Below, one piece after another: positions 1 through 7,706 of a stretch of DNA of 64,000 nucleotides. The DNA lies in the NCBI RefSeq assembly GCF_001870485.1, contig NZ_MDKE01000055.1:78946-142945 (forward strand), given 5' to 3'. The first letter of the stretch is position 1. The number at the start of each line of letters is the position of its first letter. This DNA is from Oceanisphaera psychrotolerans (GTDB lineage Bacteria > Pseudomonadota > Gammaproteobacteria > Enterobacterales > Aeromonadaceae). A program made the position numbers and the translations under genes. Below the pieces are notes generated by a model that worked only from the letters and a program-made list of their open reading frames with translations, made no database searches and was not told the origin of the DNA.

Positions 1-791
1 CACTCGCCGCCACGGCGAATGTTTTCCGCATGCAGGATCGACCAGATGTCATTTTCGGTCACCCCGGGTACCGAGGCCTCTTGCATCAGTTTCATGGCGA
101 TTTCGGTGGAGGCGATAGCGCAGCGCATGGCGTTGATTTCATCTTCGTTTTTAATCGCCCGAGCCAGTTCCATCACCTCCTGGCCATCGGCGAGCTCGAT
201 ACCGAGACGCTGCAATTGGGTAAAGCCCGCCATTTCAATCTTATCGACGGCCAGCCTTTTGTTGCTGCCCGCATGTTCCAGCAGCACCGATTGCACTTCG
301 GCGGCGAATTTGGCCGCATGCTCTTCGGTTCTGTTACCGGTCTCGAAATAGAAAAAGGCGGCGCCGCCCCTCACTTCCCTGACCAGAGGCAAATGGGCCG
401 ATAAATGCTCGCAGTTGTGAAAATCCCACAAAATCACATGCCCGGCAGCCGACACGAAGCAAGCCCGGGCATGATTATGCGTGATCCATAACTGCATGTT
501 GGTGGTATCCGTCGCGTAGCGAATATTCAGCGGATCAAACAGCAGCACACCGGCCAGATCCCGCTTCTGCAACTCGTCCACAATACGTTGCAGCCGGTAT
601 TCCCGCATTCGGGACAACGTGGGCGGCGTCAGCCCCAGCGCGTCCCATTCACCGAACGCCAGCCCGGTGGGGCCAATCTCGACACGATCGTTGTCGTTCA
701 GGGAGCCATCGGCCTTGAAGCGCCCCCGGCGACGCGCGGGATCTATCTTTCTGTTTGAGGAGGCCGTCGATAAAACGAGAGCACTGTCCAT
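1..791 (-). CDS. dddP: DMSP lyase DddP, N-terminal part (runs off left edge)
   Basis: The minus strand from an ATG at 791 is open to the window edge and gives about 263 residues. It was recognised from the DddP-type N-terminus: an NDNDRVEIGPT segment near residue 35, LAFGEW just after, then FDPLNIRYATDTTNMQLW around residues 95-112, and HAENIRRGGE at the window edge. DddP belongs to the M24 (creatinase/aminopeptidase P) fold and cleaves dimethylsulfoniopropionate to dimethyl sulfide and acrylate in the cytoplasm. The metal-binding Asp/His/Glu residues lie in the C-terminal half, outside the window, so activity cannot be checked here. A divergent Lrp-family gene lies 490 bp away and could be its regulator (inference). 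The alternative is another M24 peptidase, but the N-terminal match to remembered DddP sequences is strong. Confidence 0.88.
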   Translation of the reverse strand, partial: MDSALVLSTASSNRKIDPARRRGRFKADGSLNDNDRVEIGPTGLAFGEWDALGLTPPTLSRMREYRLQRIVDELQKRDLAGVLLFDPLNIRYATDTTNMQLWITHNHARACFVSAAGHVILWDFHNCEHLSAHLPLVREVRGGAAFFYFETGNRTEEHAAKFAAEVQSVLLEHAGSNKRLAVDKIEMAGFTQLQRLGIELADGQEVMELARAIKNEDEINAMRCAIASTEIAMKLMQEASVPGVTENDIWSILHAENIRRGGE

Positions 792-993
792 GGTTTACCT
801 CTGCTGGTAATGACCGATACCGACACTGGCACCTCAGGGCGCGCAGTCAGCCCTTCCTGTAATCACGGGCATGTTAATAAAATGTCATAGAAGGCAGAGG
901 GGAAAAAGCGAATAAAAGTCAGGCTCGCATGAGCCGCATGCATGCGAAGGACACCACGGCTGCCGGCCACCATTCCCGGCCCCCAGAAACACC

Positions 994-1020
994 AAAGCCA
1001 GCCCTGGCGGCTGGCTTTTT
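994..1020 (+). terminator. Rho-independent terminator with no gene upstream
   Basis: A perfect 10-bp stem (AAAGCCAGCC, 994-1003, with GGCTGGCTTT, 1009-1018) has a 5-nt loop and ends in TTTTT, so it reads as a plus-strand terminator. No plus-strand gene precedes it: dddP leaves in the opposite direction. It may end a short untranslated RNA or leader starting in 800-990, or be a leftover. The rest of 792-1280 holds no convincing ORF. Confidence 0.6.
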
Positions 1021-1179
1021 GTGTCCTACATCGAGCTTGTGGCCCTGGCTCCCGGCCTTTCACTCGCTTCGAGTGTGGCCTTTGTGGTGCTTACCGGTCT
1101 GGTATCCCGGTTTGCGACAGGCTCCGAGGGTATCGGTCTGTCTGTTCCCAGAAGGTGAAACTATCTTATCCCTTAGGCC

Positions 1180-1237
1180 GGGGTGAGTGGTTGCGAATAC
1201 AATGTAAAATTCCACTCGTTAAGCAACAACTCACCCC
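1180..1237. promoter_or_regulatory. Inverted repeat upstream of the Lrp-type gene
   Basis: GGGTGAGTGGTTGC (1181-1194) is repeated in inverted form as GCAACAACTCACCC (1223-1236) with one mismatch and a spacer of about 28 nt. One further G/C pair extends it on the outside. It ends about 45 bp before the TTG start at 1281, and a TATACT-like box sits at 1240-1245. It could be an operator for the regulator itself or for divergent dddP, or an RNA hairpin in the leader. Function is not shown by the sequence. Confidence 0.35.
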
Positions 1238-1280
1238 ATATACTCTATATGGAGCATAGTTATTTCATCGAGGGAATATT

Positions 1281-1766
1281 TTGAGCAACCCACTGCAACT
1301 GGATCGTACCGACAGGCGTATTCTGGAGCTGATGCAGCGCCACGGCCGCATCAGCAACCTGGAGCTGGCCGAGCGCATCGGACTCTCGCCCTCGCCCTGC
1401 TCCCGCCGGGTCAAGGCGCTGGAAGAAGCCGGCCTGATCGCCGACCACGTCACCCTGCTCAACGCCGCCCGGCTGGGCCTGAGCCTGCTGGCCTATATTC
1501 ATATCTCGCTGGACCGCCACACCCCCGAGCGATTCGAGGCCTTCGATACCGCCATCAACGGCTTTTCCGAGGTGCTGGAATGCGACCTGATCACCGGCAC
1601 CGAGGCCGACTATCAGCTCAAGGTGATAGTGCGCGACATGGAGCACTATCAGCAATTTCTGCTGGGCAAGCTGACCCGGCTGGAGGGAGTGACGGGAGTC
1701 AGATCCAGCTTTGTACTGCGCCGGATCAAGCACGAAACCGCCCTGCCGCTGGATCACCTGGGGTGA
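1281..1766 (+). CDS. Lrp/AsnC-family transcriptional regulator
   Basis: This 161-residue protein has the standard two-domain Lrp/AsnC layout. The N-terminal helix-turn-helix (residues about 7-55) contains LDRTDRRILELMQ and NLELAERIGLSPSPCSRRV. A RAM ligand-binding domain with ECDLITGTEADYQLKVIVRD and a VTGVRSSFVL strand follows. The start is TTG at 1281, supported by a GAGGGA ribosome-binding site 7 nt upstream. Family members are feast/famine DNA-binding proteins that sense amino acids or related small molecules. The target cannot be told from the sequence, but the gene is divergent from dddP, so regulation of DMSP use is a reasonable guess. Confidence 0.88.
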   Translation: MSNPLQLDRTDRRILELMQRHGRISNLELAERIGLSPSPCSRRVKALEEAGLIADHVTLLNAARLGLSLLAYIHISLDRHTPERFEAFDTAINGFSEVLECDLITGTEADYQLKVIVRDMEHYQQFLLGKLTRLEGVTGVRSSFVLRRIKHETALPLDHLG

Positions 1767-1772
1767 TATTAC

Positions 1773-1814
1773 GGGAATAGGGAATAGGGAATAGGGAATA
1801 GGGAATAGGGAATG
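1773..1814 (+). repeat. Tandem 7-bp repeat (GGGAATA) before rof
   Basis: Five perfect copies of GGGAATA (1773-1807) are followed by a variant GGGAATG (1808-1814). The run fills the gap between the Lrp-type gene and the next start codon, and its last unit merges into the GGGAGAA ribosome-binding site used at 1827. A non-triplet array abutting a translation start could change copy number and so leader length. That is an inference from the arrangement. Confidence 0.85.
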
Positions 1815-1826
1815 GGAGAACGAAAA

Positions 1827-2072
1827 ATGATGAGCTGCGAACAGCACGACTATATCGAGATTGCCTGTCTGTACCGGTACCCGATTATCCTGACACTGAC
1901 TTCGGGACAAGAGCTAAGCGGCATCGCCATCGATACCGCCCGTAACGAAGACAAGGCAGAGTGCATCAAAATCCTGGCGGACAACACCGCCAGGCTGGTG
2001 CCGCTGGCACATATTGTCCGCATGAAAGCAGCCTCGGACAATCCGCATTTCGACACGGTGACGTTCGACTGA
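1827..2072 (+). CDS. rof: Rho-binding antiterminator (Rof/YaeO family)
   Basis: A small protein of 81 residues from the ATG at 1827. An in-frame ATG at 1812 exists, but GGGAGAA sits 7 nt before 1827. Residues 1-60 (MMSCEQHDYIEIACLYRYPI, then LTLTSGQELSGIAIDT and LVPLAHIVRM) match the Rof pattern of a small Sm-like beta-barrel. E. coli YaeO binds the Rho hexamer and inhibits termination. The C-terminal 15 residues are a family-variable tail. It stands alone between the Lrp-type gene and a convergent GNAT gene whose stop codon is 5 bp away. The 7-bp repeat directly upstream is unusual. Confidence 0.75.
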   Translation: MMSCEQHDYIEIACLYRYPIILTLTSGQELSGIAIDTARNEDKAECIKILADNTARLVPLAHIVRMKAASDNPHFDTVTFD

Positions 2073-2076
2073 GCCG

Positions 2077-2868
2077 TTACACCATATTTCTGGCCGAACC
2101 CTGGGCGCAGAAACGACTGCTGTCGTAATAGAGCAGGCCGTGATGGCGGGCCAGTGGCGCCAGACGGCGGGCAATTTGCTTGCCCATGCGCTGGCCGTTG
2201 CGGCTGGTATAGTCCGCATCAAACTGCATCGCCGGTGGCGCCGGCAGTTCGGCAGGCAGCGCCTCGGCCAGTGGGGGCGACAACACCTTGCACACCAGCT
2301 CGCTCAGCACCCGGTTCACCGCCGAGCCCACGCCGTAACCCTGCCATTCCGGCAGCAGATAAAGGCTGTTCAGGGTCATTTCCAGTGCCGGCGCCGGCCG
2401 GTCTTCCGGTATCTCGGCGGCAAAATTCAGTACCCAGTTGCCCACCATGGTGGCCTCGTCGCCATCATGCTCCAGCAGCGCCACATTGCAGCGATAGGAC
2501 AGGCCATAGTCATGAATGCGGGGGGCGGCATCGGCGCGCTCGGGCCGGCCTTCTCCCCAGAATAATGGCCGGGGAGCATAGACATCCTGATGTTCATGGA
2601 GCGCCTGGTGGCGAAAATGCTCGAACAGGGGCTGGTGCTCGGGATGGTGCCAGTCCATCAGGTCCAGAGAAAGGCGATCCAGCCATTCGGGCTGCAACCA
2701 GGGATAATCGATAAATTCGTCGCGCAGCCGGGTGTAATCCAGCAGATGATTGAGGGTCCAGTGGCCACGCCTGAGGTAACTGGCCTCACGGATGAAGGTA
2801 TGTTTGATCTGTTTGAACAGGGGATAGGTTTTGGCGGCAACCCGCCGGCGCTCGGTGTGGGCAGTCAT
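2077..2868 (-). CDS. GNAT-like acyltransferase, hypothetical
   Basis: This 263-residue protein has one recognisable signature, LYLLPEWQGYGVGSAVNRVL, which fits the acetyl-CoA-binding motif A of GNAT enzymes (Q-x-x-G-x-G). The N-terminal 130 residues are rich in His, Arg and aromatic residues and match no family I can name. I chose ATG 2868 over the in-frame GTG at 2880. A short ORF upstream ends in TGA overlapping this ATG (TGATG), whereas GAAGG lies only 1-2 nt before the GTG. The gene converges on rof. Substrate unknown. Confidence 0.6.
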   Translation of the reverse strand: MTAHTERRRVAAKTYPLFKQIKHTFIREASYLRRGHWTLNHLLDYTRLRDEFIDYPWLQPEWLDRLSLDLMDWHHPEHQPLFEHFRHQALHEHQDVYAPRPLFWGEGRPERADAAPRIHDYGLSYRCNVALLEHDGDEATMVGNWVLNFAAEIPEDRPAPALEMTLNSLYLLPEWQGYGVGSAVNRVLSELVCKVLSPPLAEALPAELPAPPAMQFDADYTSRNGQRMGKQIARRLAPLARHHGLLYYDSSRFCAQGSARNMV

Positions 2869-2972
2869 CAGGTAAACCACCCCTTCTCGCTGTACTCACC
2901 GGTACTGACACACAACAGAGGCCGGGCCGCCAGACTGAACCCGCCCGCATGGGCGCAATGAAGGGACTGCAT
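2868..2972 (-). CDS. Possible 34-residue upstream ORF coupled to the GNAT gene
   Basis: On the minus strand an ATG at 2972, with AAGGA about 10 nt upstream, opens a 34-codon frame (MQSLHCAHAGG...KGWFT). Its TGA overlaps the ATG of the GNAT gene as TGATG. Such an overlap is typical of translational coupling. No family is recognised, and it has two cysteines and no membrane segment. It may be a real small protein, a leader peptide or chance. Confidence 0.35.
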   Translation of the reverse strand: MQSLHCAHAGGFSLAARPLLCVSTGEYSEKGWFT

Positions 2973-3371
2973 AGGCTTTGCTTCCTTTTTCGACACAAAG
3001 CGATGCATTGTAAAGGCACAGGCATGGATGTAAACCCGCTCAGTCCGCTCACCAGACAGGAAGTGAACCAGGGCCGGGCCGCCTGGCAGCAACTGCCCGA
3101 TCCCTTCCCCGCCTGGGAATAAAGCAGGCCGCCCCCAATAGTGTATTGATGACGTATCAATAGAGTCATGGACGAGTCACCACTCCTTTACTAATATTCG
3201 AACGACTCCACACTGCAAGATCGATCATATAAAAATATTACAGCACAAAGGAAGGAGGCAACGCCCTGACTTCCTGTTTTATTAACATCGCTGTTTATTT
3301 GACAGTCAGTAGAGTTTTATTTCAGAAGATATTCTAATCGCCATATAAAAATCACTTTTCGGGATAAAAAA
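2973..3371. other. Intergenic stretch, possible 32-codon ORF
   Basis: This gap between the GNAT transcript and the lipoprotein gene has two parts. A GC-rich part (to about 3170) carries a plus-strand ORF of 32 codons at 3024-3122 (MDVNPLSPLTRQ...PAWE) with AAAGG 7 nt before its ATG; it is too short to judge. The second part, 3170-3371, is AT-rich and probably holds the lipoprotein promoter. No RNA gene or mobile element is visible. Confidence 0.4.
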
Positions 3372-3800
3372 ATGAAAACAAAATCTTTGATAATGCTTAC
3401 TCTGGTGACTTCCCTGACAACAGGATGTGCATCAGGATTAAACTCCATGCAGAAGCGTGAATATCAAGCGTTTGAGTATGACAACGTATTGATAGAAGAA
3501 AAGAATCCCACTACAGCCGCCGTGCTGGGTATCCTGCCCGGCGGCGGCTCTTTTTATGCTCGCGAGCCAGCTCTTGGCGTCGTCAACCTGCTGCTGTGGC
3601 CAATCTCTGCACTGTGGGATCCCGTCAGCGGATATGAAGGTGCCATGGCGATTAACTACGACCTCACCAAACAGCAGCTCCTGAGAAGCAAAAATAAAGA
3701 AATCTCCCTGCTTGATGAAAAAATAGCCACCGGCGAACTGGATACCAAAGAATACGTCATGAGCAAAAGAAAAATCGAACAAAAATACAACTACAATTAA
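3372..3800 (+). CDS. Small outer-membrane-type lipoprotein, hypothetical
   Basis: The 142-residue product begins with a lipoprotein signal peptide: a basic MKTK, a hydrophobic stretch, and LTTGC with Cys19 as the lipidation site. The middle has a Gly-rich turn (GILPGGGSFY) and a hydrophobic segment (GVVNLLLWPISALWDP) that could dip into a membrane. The C-terminal third is charged and probably helical. Similar short lipoproteins are known only as hypotheticals. The gene is flanked by an AT-rich upstream region and its own terminator, so it is probably a single-gene unit. Its base composition is lower in GC than its neighbours, which may reflect transfer. Confidence 0.7.
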   Translation: MKTKSLIMLTLVTSLTTGCASGLNSMQKREYQAFEYDNVLIEEKNPTTAAVLGILPGGGSFYAREPALGVVNLLLWPISALWDPVSGYEGAMAINYDLTKQQLLRSKNKEISLLDEKIATGELDTKEYVMSKRKIEQKYNYN

Positions 3801-3832
3801 TCATAATCAGCAGAAAATAATACTCCCAAAAG

Positions 3833-3877
3833 ATACGGGTCATACATGCAGCATTAAGTGTATGACCTGTATTTTTT
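3833..3877 (+). terminator. Terminator after the lipoprotein gene
   Basis: ATACGGGTCATACA (3833-3846) pairs with TGTATGACCTGTAT (3859-3872), a 14-bp stem with one mismatch and a 12-nt loop, followed by a T run to 3877. It starts 33 bp after the lipoprotein stop codon. Confidence 0.85.
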
Positions 3878-4016
3878 AACTTCACGGATTCGTCGCCCCC
3901 GGAGACGGTATTCTTCGTCATAGCATGATCCCCACCGCTTCCCCCCTCGGGGCTTTCTTCTTCTGCAGCGCTGGGACACAATAGCCGACACTTGTCAGGC
4001 CATTGAACATACCCGT

Positions 4017-4496
4017 ATGAAAACCAACCTGATCACCCGTGCCGGCTGGCACAAGCTGGACGAAGAGCTCAAGCACCTGTGGAAGGTAGAGCGCCCCGCC
4101 GTCACCCAGTCGGTGTCGGAAGCCGCCGCCCTCGGCGACCGCAGCGAAAACGCCGAATACATCTACGGCAAGAAACGACTGCGTGAAATAGACCGCCGGG
4201 TGCGTTTTCTGATGAAGCGGCTGGAAGCGCTGAAAATCGTCGATTACGACCCGCGTCAGGACGGCAAGGTATTCTTCGGCGCCTGGGTAGAGCTGGAAAA
4301 CGAAGACGGCGACATAGTGCGCTACCGCATCGTCGGTACCGACGAGATCGACACCAGAAACAACCACATCACCATCAATTCGCCCATGGCCCGGGCGCTG
4401 ATCGGCAAGCAGGTGGACGACGAGGTACAGGTACAAACCCCGTCCGGCCTGAAAGAGTGGTACATCAACAAGATACAATACACTCCCTTTGACTGA
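4017..4496 (+). CDS. greB: Transcription elongation factor GreB
   Basis: At 159 residues it has the usual length for GreB. The N-terminal coiled coil (residues 1-75) carries the acidic tip in ALGDRSENAEYIYGKKRLRE. The tip enters the RNA polymerase secondary channel and helps cleave backtracked RNA. The C-terminal FKBP-like domain includes VRYRIVGTDEID and NHITINSPMARALIGK. GreB is preferred over GreA because of the YIYGKKRLREIDRRVRFLMKR-type segment. It precedes tex by 66 bp, the same order as greB-yhgF in E. coli. Confidence 0.95.
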   Translation: MKTNLITRAGWHKLDEELKHLWKVERPAVTQSVSEAAALGDRSENAEYIYGKKRLREIDRRVRFLMKRLEALKIVDYDPRQDGKVFFGAWVELENEDGDIVRYRIVGTDEIDTRNNHITINSPMARALIGKQVDDEVQVQTPSGLKEWYINKIQYTPFD

Positions 4497-4562
4497 CCGG
4501 CTTTCTCCTTTTTCTGTTATCGGCAGGACGCATTCTGTTTTCCTGCCCGGAGTCCGATTATT

Positions 4563-6908
4563 ATGACCAATATCAATCACGCCCTGGCCACCGAACTGGC
4601 CGTATCACAACAGCAGGTCGACGCCGCCGTGCGGCTGCTGGACGAAGGTGCCACCGTGCCCTTTATTGCCCGCTACCGCAAGGAAGCGACCGGCGGCCTG
4701 GACGACACCCAGTTGCGTAACCTGCACAGTCGGCTCGGTTATCTGCGCGAGCTGGAAGACAGGCGCACTGTCATCCTCAACTCCATTACCGAGCAGGGCA
4801 AGCTGACCGACGCGCTCAAAAAAGAGCTGCTGACCGCCGACACCAAGACCCGGCTGGAAGATCTGTACCTGCCCTTTAAGCCCAAGCGTCGTACCAAGGG
4901 CCAAATGGCCATCGAAGCCGGACTGCAACCGCTGGCCGACAGCCTGTTCGACAACCCGAACCAGGATCCTCAGCAGCTGGCCGCCGGCTATATCAAGCCG
5001 GACGAGGGCATAGCCGACACCAAGGCGGCGCTGGACGGCGCCAAATACATACTGATGGAGCGCTTTGCCGAACAGGCGGATCTGCTGGATGCGGTGCGCC
5101 GCCACCTGAGCCAGCACGGCCAGCTGCAGGCCCGGGTGGTCGCCGGACAGGAGCAGACCGGCGCCAAGTTCAAGGACTACTTCGAACATCAGGAGCCAAT
5201 AGGCAAAGTGCCCTCGCACCGGCTGCTGGCCATGCTGCGCGGCCGCAACGAAGGCGTGCTGAGCTTGAGCCTGGTGGTGGACACCGAGGCCGACAGCCAC
5301 CCCTGCGAGGCCATTATCGCCCGCCATGTGGGCTGGCAGAACAAAGGCCGTGCCGCCGATGCCTGGCTGGCCGGGGTGGTGAGCTGGACCTGGCGGGTCA
5401 AGCTGTCGCTGCAGATGGAAACCGAGCTGCTGGGTCAGTCCCGCGAGCTGGCCGAGGCCGAGGCGATCAAGGTATTCGCCCTCAACCTGCAGGACTTGCT
5501 GATGGCCGCCCCCGCCGGCGCCCGGGTCACCATGGGCCTGGATCCGGGTATTCGCACCGGGGTCAAGGTGGTGGTGGTGGACGGCACCGGCAAGCTGCTG
5601 GCCCAGGACACTGTCTATCCGTTTGAACCCTTCAAGAAGGTGGAGCAGAGCCTGCGCACCCTGGATGAACTGTGTCGCCGGCACCAGGTCAGCCTGGTGA
5701 GCATCGGCAACGGCACCGCCTCACGCGAAACCGAGCGGCTGGTCGAAACCCTGATGAAACAGAGCCCGGAGCTGAAGCTGCAGAAGGTGGTGGTGAGCGA
5801 GGCCGGCGCCTCCGTCTATTCCGCTTCCGAGCTGGCCGCCAACGAATTTCCGGATCTGGATGTCTCCCTGCGTGGCGCCGTTTCCATCGCCCGACGGTTA
5901 CAGGACCCGCTGGCCGAGCTGGTAAAAATCGATCCCAAGAGCATCGGCGTGGGCCAGTATCAACACGATGTGTCCCAGAGCCAGCTGGCCCGCAACCTGG
6001 ATGCGGTGGTAGAAGACTGCGTGAACGCCGTGGGCGTGGACATCAACATGGCCTCGGCCCCGCTGCTGACCCGGGTCTCCGGCCTCACCCCCACCCTGGC
6101 GCAGAATATCGTGGCCTATCGTGACGAACAGGGCGCCTTCACCGAGCGCAAGCAGCTGCTCAAGGTACCGCGCCTGGGGCCCAAGGCGTTCGAACAGTGC
6201 GCCGGCTTTTTGCGTATTCGCGACGGCAAGAACCCGCTCGACGCCTCATCGGTACACCCGGAGGCCTATCCGGTGGTGAAGCGTATTCAGGAACGCCTGC
6301 AGCAACCGGTGCAAAACCTGATTGGCAACAGCAGCCTGCTGCAAACCCTGAACCCGCAGGACTACACCGACGCGGATTTCGGTCTGCCCACGGTGCAGGA
6401 CATCCTCAAGGAGCTGGACAAGCCGGGCCGGGATCCGCGCCCCGAATTCAAGGCCGCCCGCTTTATGGAGGGGGTAGAAAAGCCCTCGGATCTGATCCCG
6501 GACATGGTGCTGGAAGGGGTGGTGACCAACGTGACCAACTTCGGCGCCTTCGTGGATATCGGCGTGCATCAGGACGGACTGGTGCATATTTCTGCCCTGA
6601 CCGACCGTTTCATCAAGGATCCGCGCGAGGTGGTCAAGGCCGGCGATATCGTCAAGGTCAAGGTGATGGAAGTGGATTTGCAGCGCAAGCGCATTGCTCT
6701 CACCATGCGGCTGGAACAGAATGCCGCCGATCATGGTAGCGGTAACAATAGCAGCCGCAATAACGGCGGCCCGCGGCGGGAAGAGCACAAGCCAGCGGGT
6801 AATGGCGATAAGGGCCAGCACAACAGCCGCCCCGCCCGCAAGGAACAGCCCGCTCCGCAAGGTGCCATGGGCGCGGCCCTGGCCGCCGCCCTGCAGAAGA
6901 AAAAGTAA
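4563..6908 (+). CDS. tex: Tex-family RNA-binding transcription accessory protein
   Basis: The 781-residue protein has the full Tex architecture. The N-terminal helical region contains [21 protein letters not shown] YqgF/RuvX-like domain follows (residues about 325-460, [16 protein letters not shown]), then helix-hairpin-helix segments (about 490-560, [12 protein letters not shown]). An S1 RNA-binding domain occupies about 648-720 ([28 protein letters not shown]). The last 55 residues are a low-complexity Ser/Asn/Gly/Arg tail, typical of Tex in gammaproteobacteria. Tex binds nucleic acids and affects transcription, translation fidelity and virulence genes in several bacteria. It follows greB in the same orientation. 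Confidence 0.95.
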   Translation: MTNINHALATELAVSQQQVDAAVRLLDEGATVPFIARYRKEATGGLDDTQLRNLHSRLGYLRELEDRRTVILNSITEQGKLTDALKKELLTADTKTRLEDLYLPFKPKRRTKGQMAIEAGLQPLADSLFDNPNQDPQQLAAGYIKPDEGIADTKAALDGAKYILMERFAEQADLLDAVRRHLSQHGQLQARVVAGQEQTGAKFKDYFEHQEPIGKVPSHRLLAMLRGRNEGVLSLSLVVDTEADSHPCEAIIARHVGWQNKGRAADAWLAGVVSWTWRVKLSLQMETELLGQSRELAEAEAIKVFALNLQDLLMAAPAGARVTMGLDPGIRTGVKVVVVDGTGKLLAQDTVYPFEPFKKVEQSLRTLDELCRRHQVSLVSIGNGTASRETERLVETLMKQSPELKLQKVVVSEAGASVYSASELAANEFPDLDVSLRGAVSIARRLQDPLAELVKIDPKSIGVGQYQHDVSQSQLARNLDAVVEDCVNAVGVDINMASAPLLTRVSGLTPTLAQNIVAYRDEQGAFTERKQLLKVPRLGPKAFEQCAGFLRIRDGKNPLDASSVHPEAYPVVKRIQERLQQPVQNLIGNSSLLQTLNPQDYTDADFGLPTVQDILKELDKPGRDPRPEFKAARFMEGVEKPSDLIPDMVLEGVVTNVTNFGAFVDIGVHQDGLVHISALTDRFIKDPREVVKAGDIVKVKVMEVDLQRKRIALTMRLEQNAADHGSGNNSSRNNGGPRREEHKPAGNGDKGQHNSRPARKEQPAPQGAMGAALAAALQKKK

Positions 6909-7029
6909 GATCGGCGTGATTAACAGGCCCGGGGACACCCGGGCCAATGACGAGAAAGATTCACTCGCCGTTGCTACCGAATATCAGGTCCTGGCGGCGT
7001 GGTACTTTAATGGGGATAACGCATTGAAG

Positions 7030-7230
7030 ATGTTAAACAGAATATCATTGGCCGTGGCGCTGCTTTGTGTCGCGATAGGTACCGCGGTCTCAATAATGGG
7101 GATATGGGGTTTTATTGGTGATACCGGACTTATCTGGAGATCACTGGCTACCCTGGGGGTGATGTTTCTTGCCTGTATCTTCACTGTTGCGGTAAACAAC
7201 ATGATTGATTCCAAATCAAGCGGCAAATAG
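7030..7230 (+). CDS. Small two-helix membrane protein, hypothetical
   Basis: From the ATG at 7030 the frame gives 66 residues with two hydrophobic helices, about residues 5-27 (LAVALLCVAIGTAVSIMGIW) and 38-56 (SLATLGVMFLACIFTVAV), and a short polar tail. An in-frame TTG at 7024 is an alternative start. The frame stays open far upstream, but that part overlaps tex in another frame and is not coding. It lies 121 bp after tex and may share its transcript. No family recognised. Confidence 0.5.
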   Translation: MLNRISLAVALLCVAIGTAVSIMGIWGFIGDTGLIWRSLATLGVMFLACIFTVAVNNMIDSKSSGK

Positions 7231-7706
7231 CGTACACACCATCAAACACGCAGCCGTGTGTCAGAGCCAGGACCGGAGCAAGCCCCCATCTTCTTCGCTT
7301 GTACTCCTGTCAGCGGGCCGGTGAAAACGGCCGTGGGAATCCTCGCCGTTATGCTCCTCGTCTGACTGGGCATCCTTGTGGTCAACCATGCGCCCCGGCT
7401 GTGGCATAAAGCCTGCAGCAAGAACAGATTCGTAAAGGTTAAATTTGTTGCCAGATGGGTACATCCATGATGTATTGAACTACTATTGATAGCCAGCACA
7501 CAGACCGAATGAACTTCTCGAGCGCACCCATGGATAGGGGCAGCCCTATGGTACTCATGCAGGAGTTTTTAAATGCAGACAAGGATTGTCTCGCCATGCA
7601 CCAACCGGAAGGAACCGGACATAACACCCCCACCGCGCCGTGCCACATGCGCGTCGCCGTTCCTTCATGAGCCGGAGTATTCACGCTTCATCAGGAGGGC
7701 GGGACA
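7231..7706. other. Intergenic stretch before the pilus operon; two doubtful short ORFs
   Basis: No confident gene is visible. A plus-strand frame at 7321-7470 starts with a hydrophobic segment, meets an in-frame TGA at 7363-7365 and continues as a basic tail, so it may be a broken small membrane protein. A second frame, 7509-7670, would give 53 residues but has no ribosome-binding site. The 3' end probably holds the promoter of the kinase gene, whose start at 7707 has AGGAGGGCGG upstream. Confidence 0.4.

Noticed and set aside
19..404. Two plus-strand frames at the left edge (110 and 124 codons)
   Set aside because: They are antisense to the clear dddP frame, whose protein matches the DMSP lyase family.
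942..1259. Plus-strand frame running through the gap before the Lrp-type gene, as a possible leader peptide
   Set aside because: It passes through the terminator at 994-1020, has no ribosome-binding site and no run of a single amino acid typical of attenuators.
1773..1814. Tandem repeats as a possible CRISPR array
   Set aside because: Units are 7 bp with no spacers; there are no cas genes in the window. The 12-bp array at 16646 fails for the same reason.
4605..5684. Long minus-strand frame opposite tex (359 codons)
   Set aside because: It is the antisense of a conserved gene in GC-rich DNA; its His/Gln/Val-rich composition is typical of such shadows.
6694..7029. Upstream extension of the small membrane protein into tex
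   Set aside because: It overlaps the S1 domain and tail of tex in another frame; only the part from 7030 has protein-like character.
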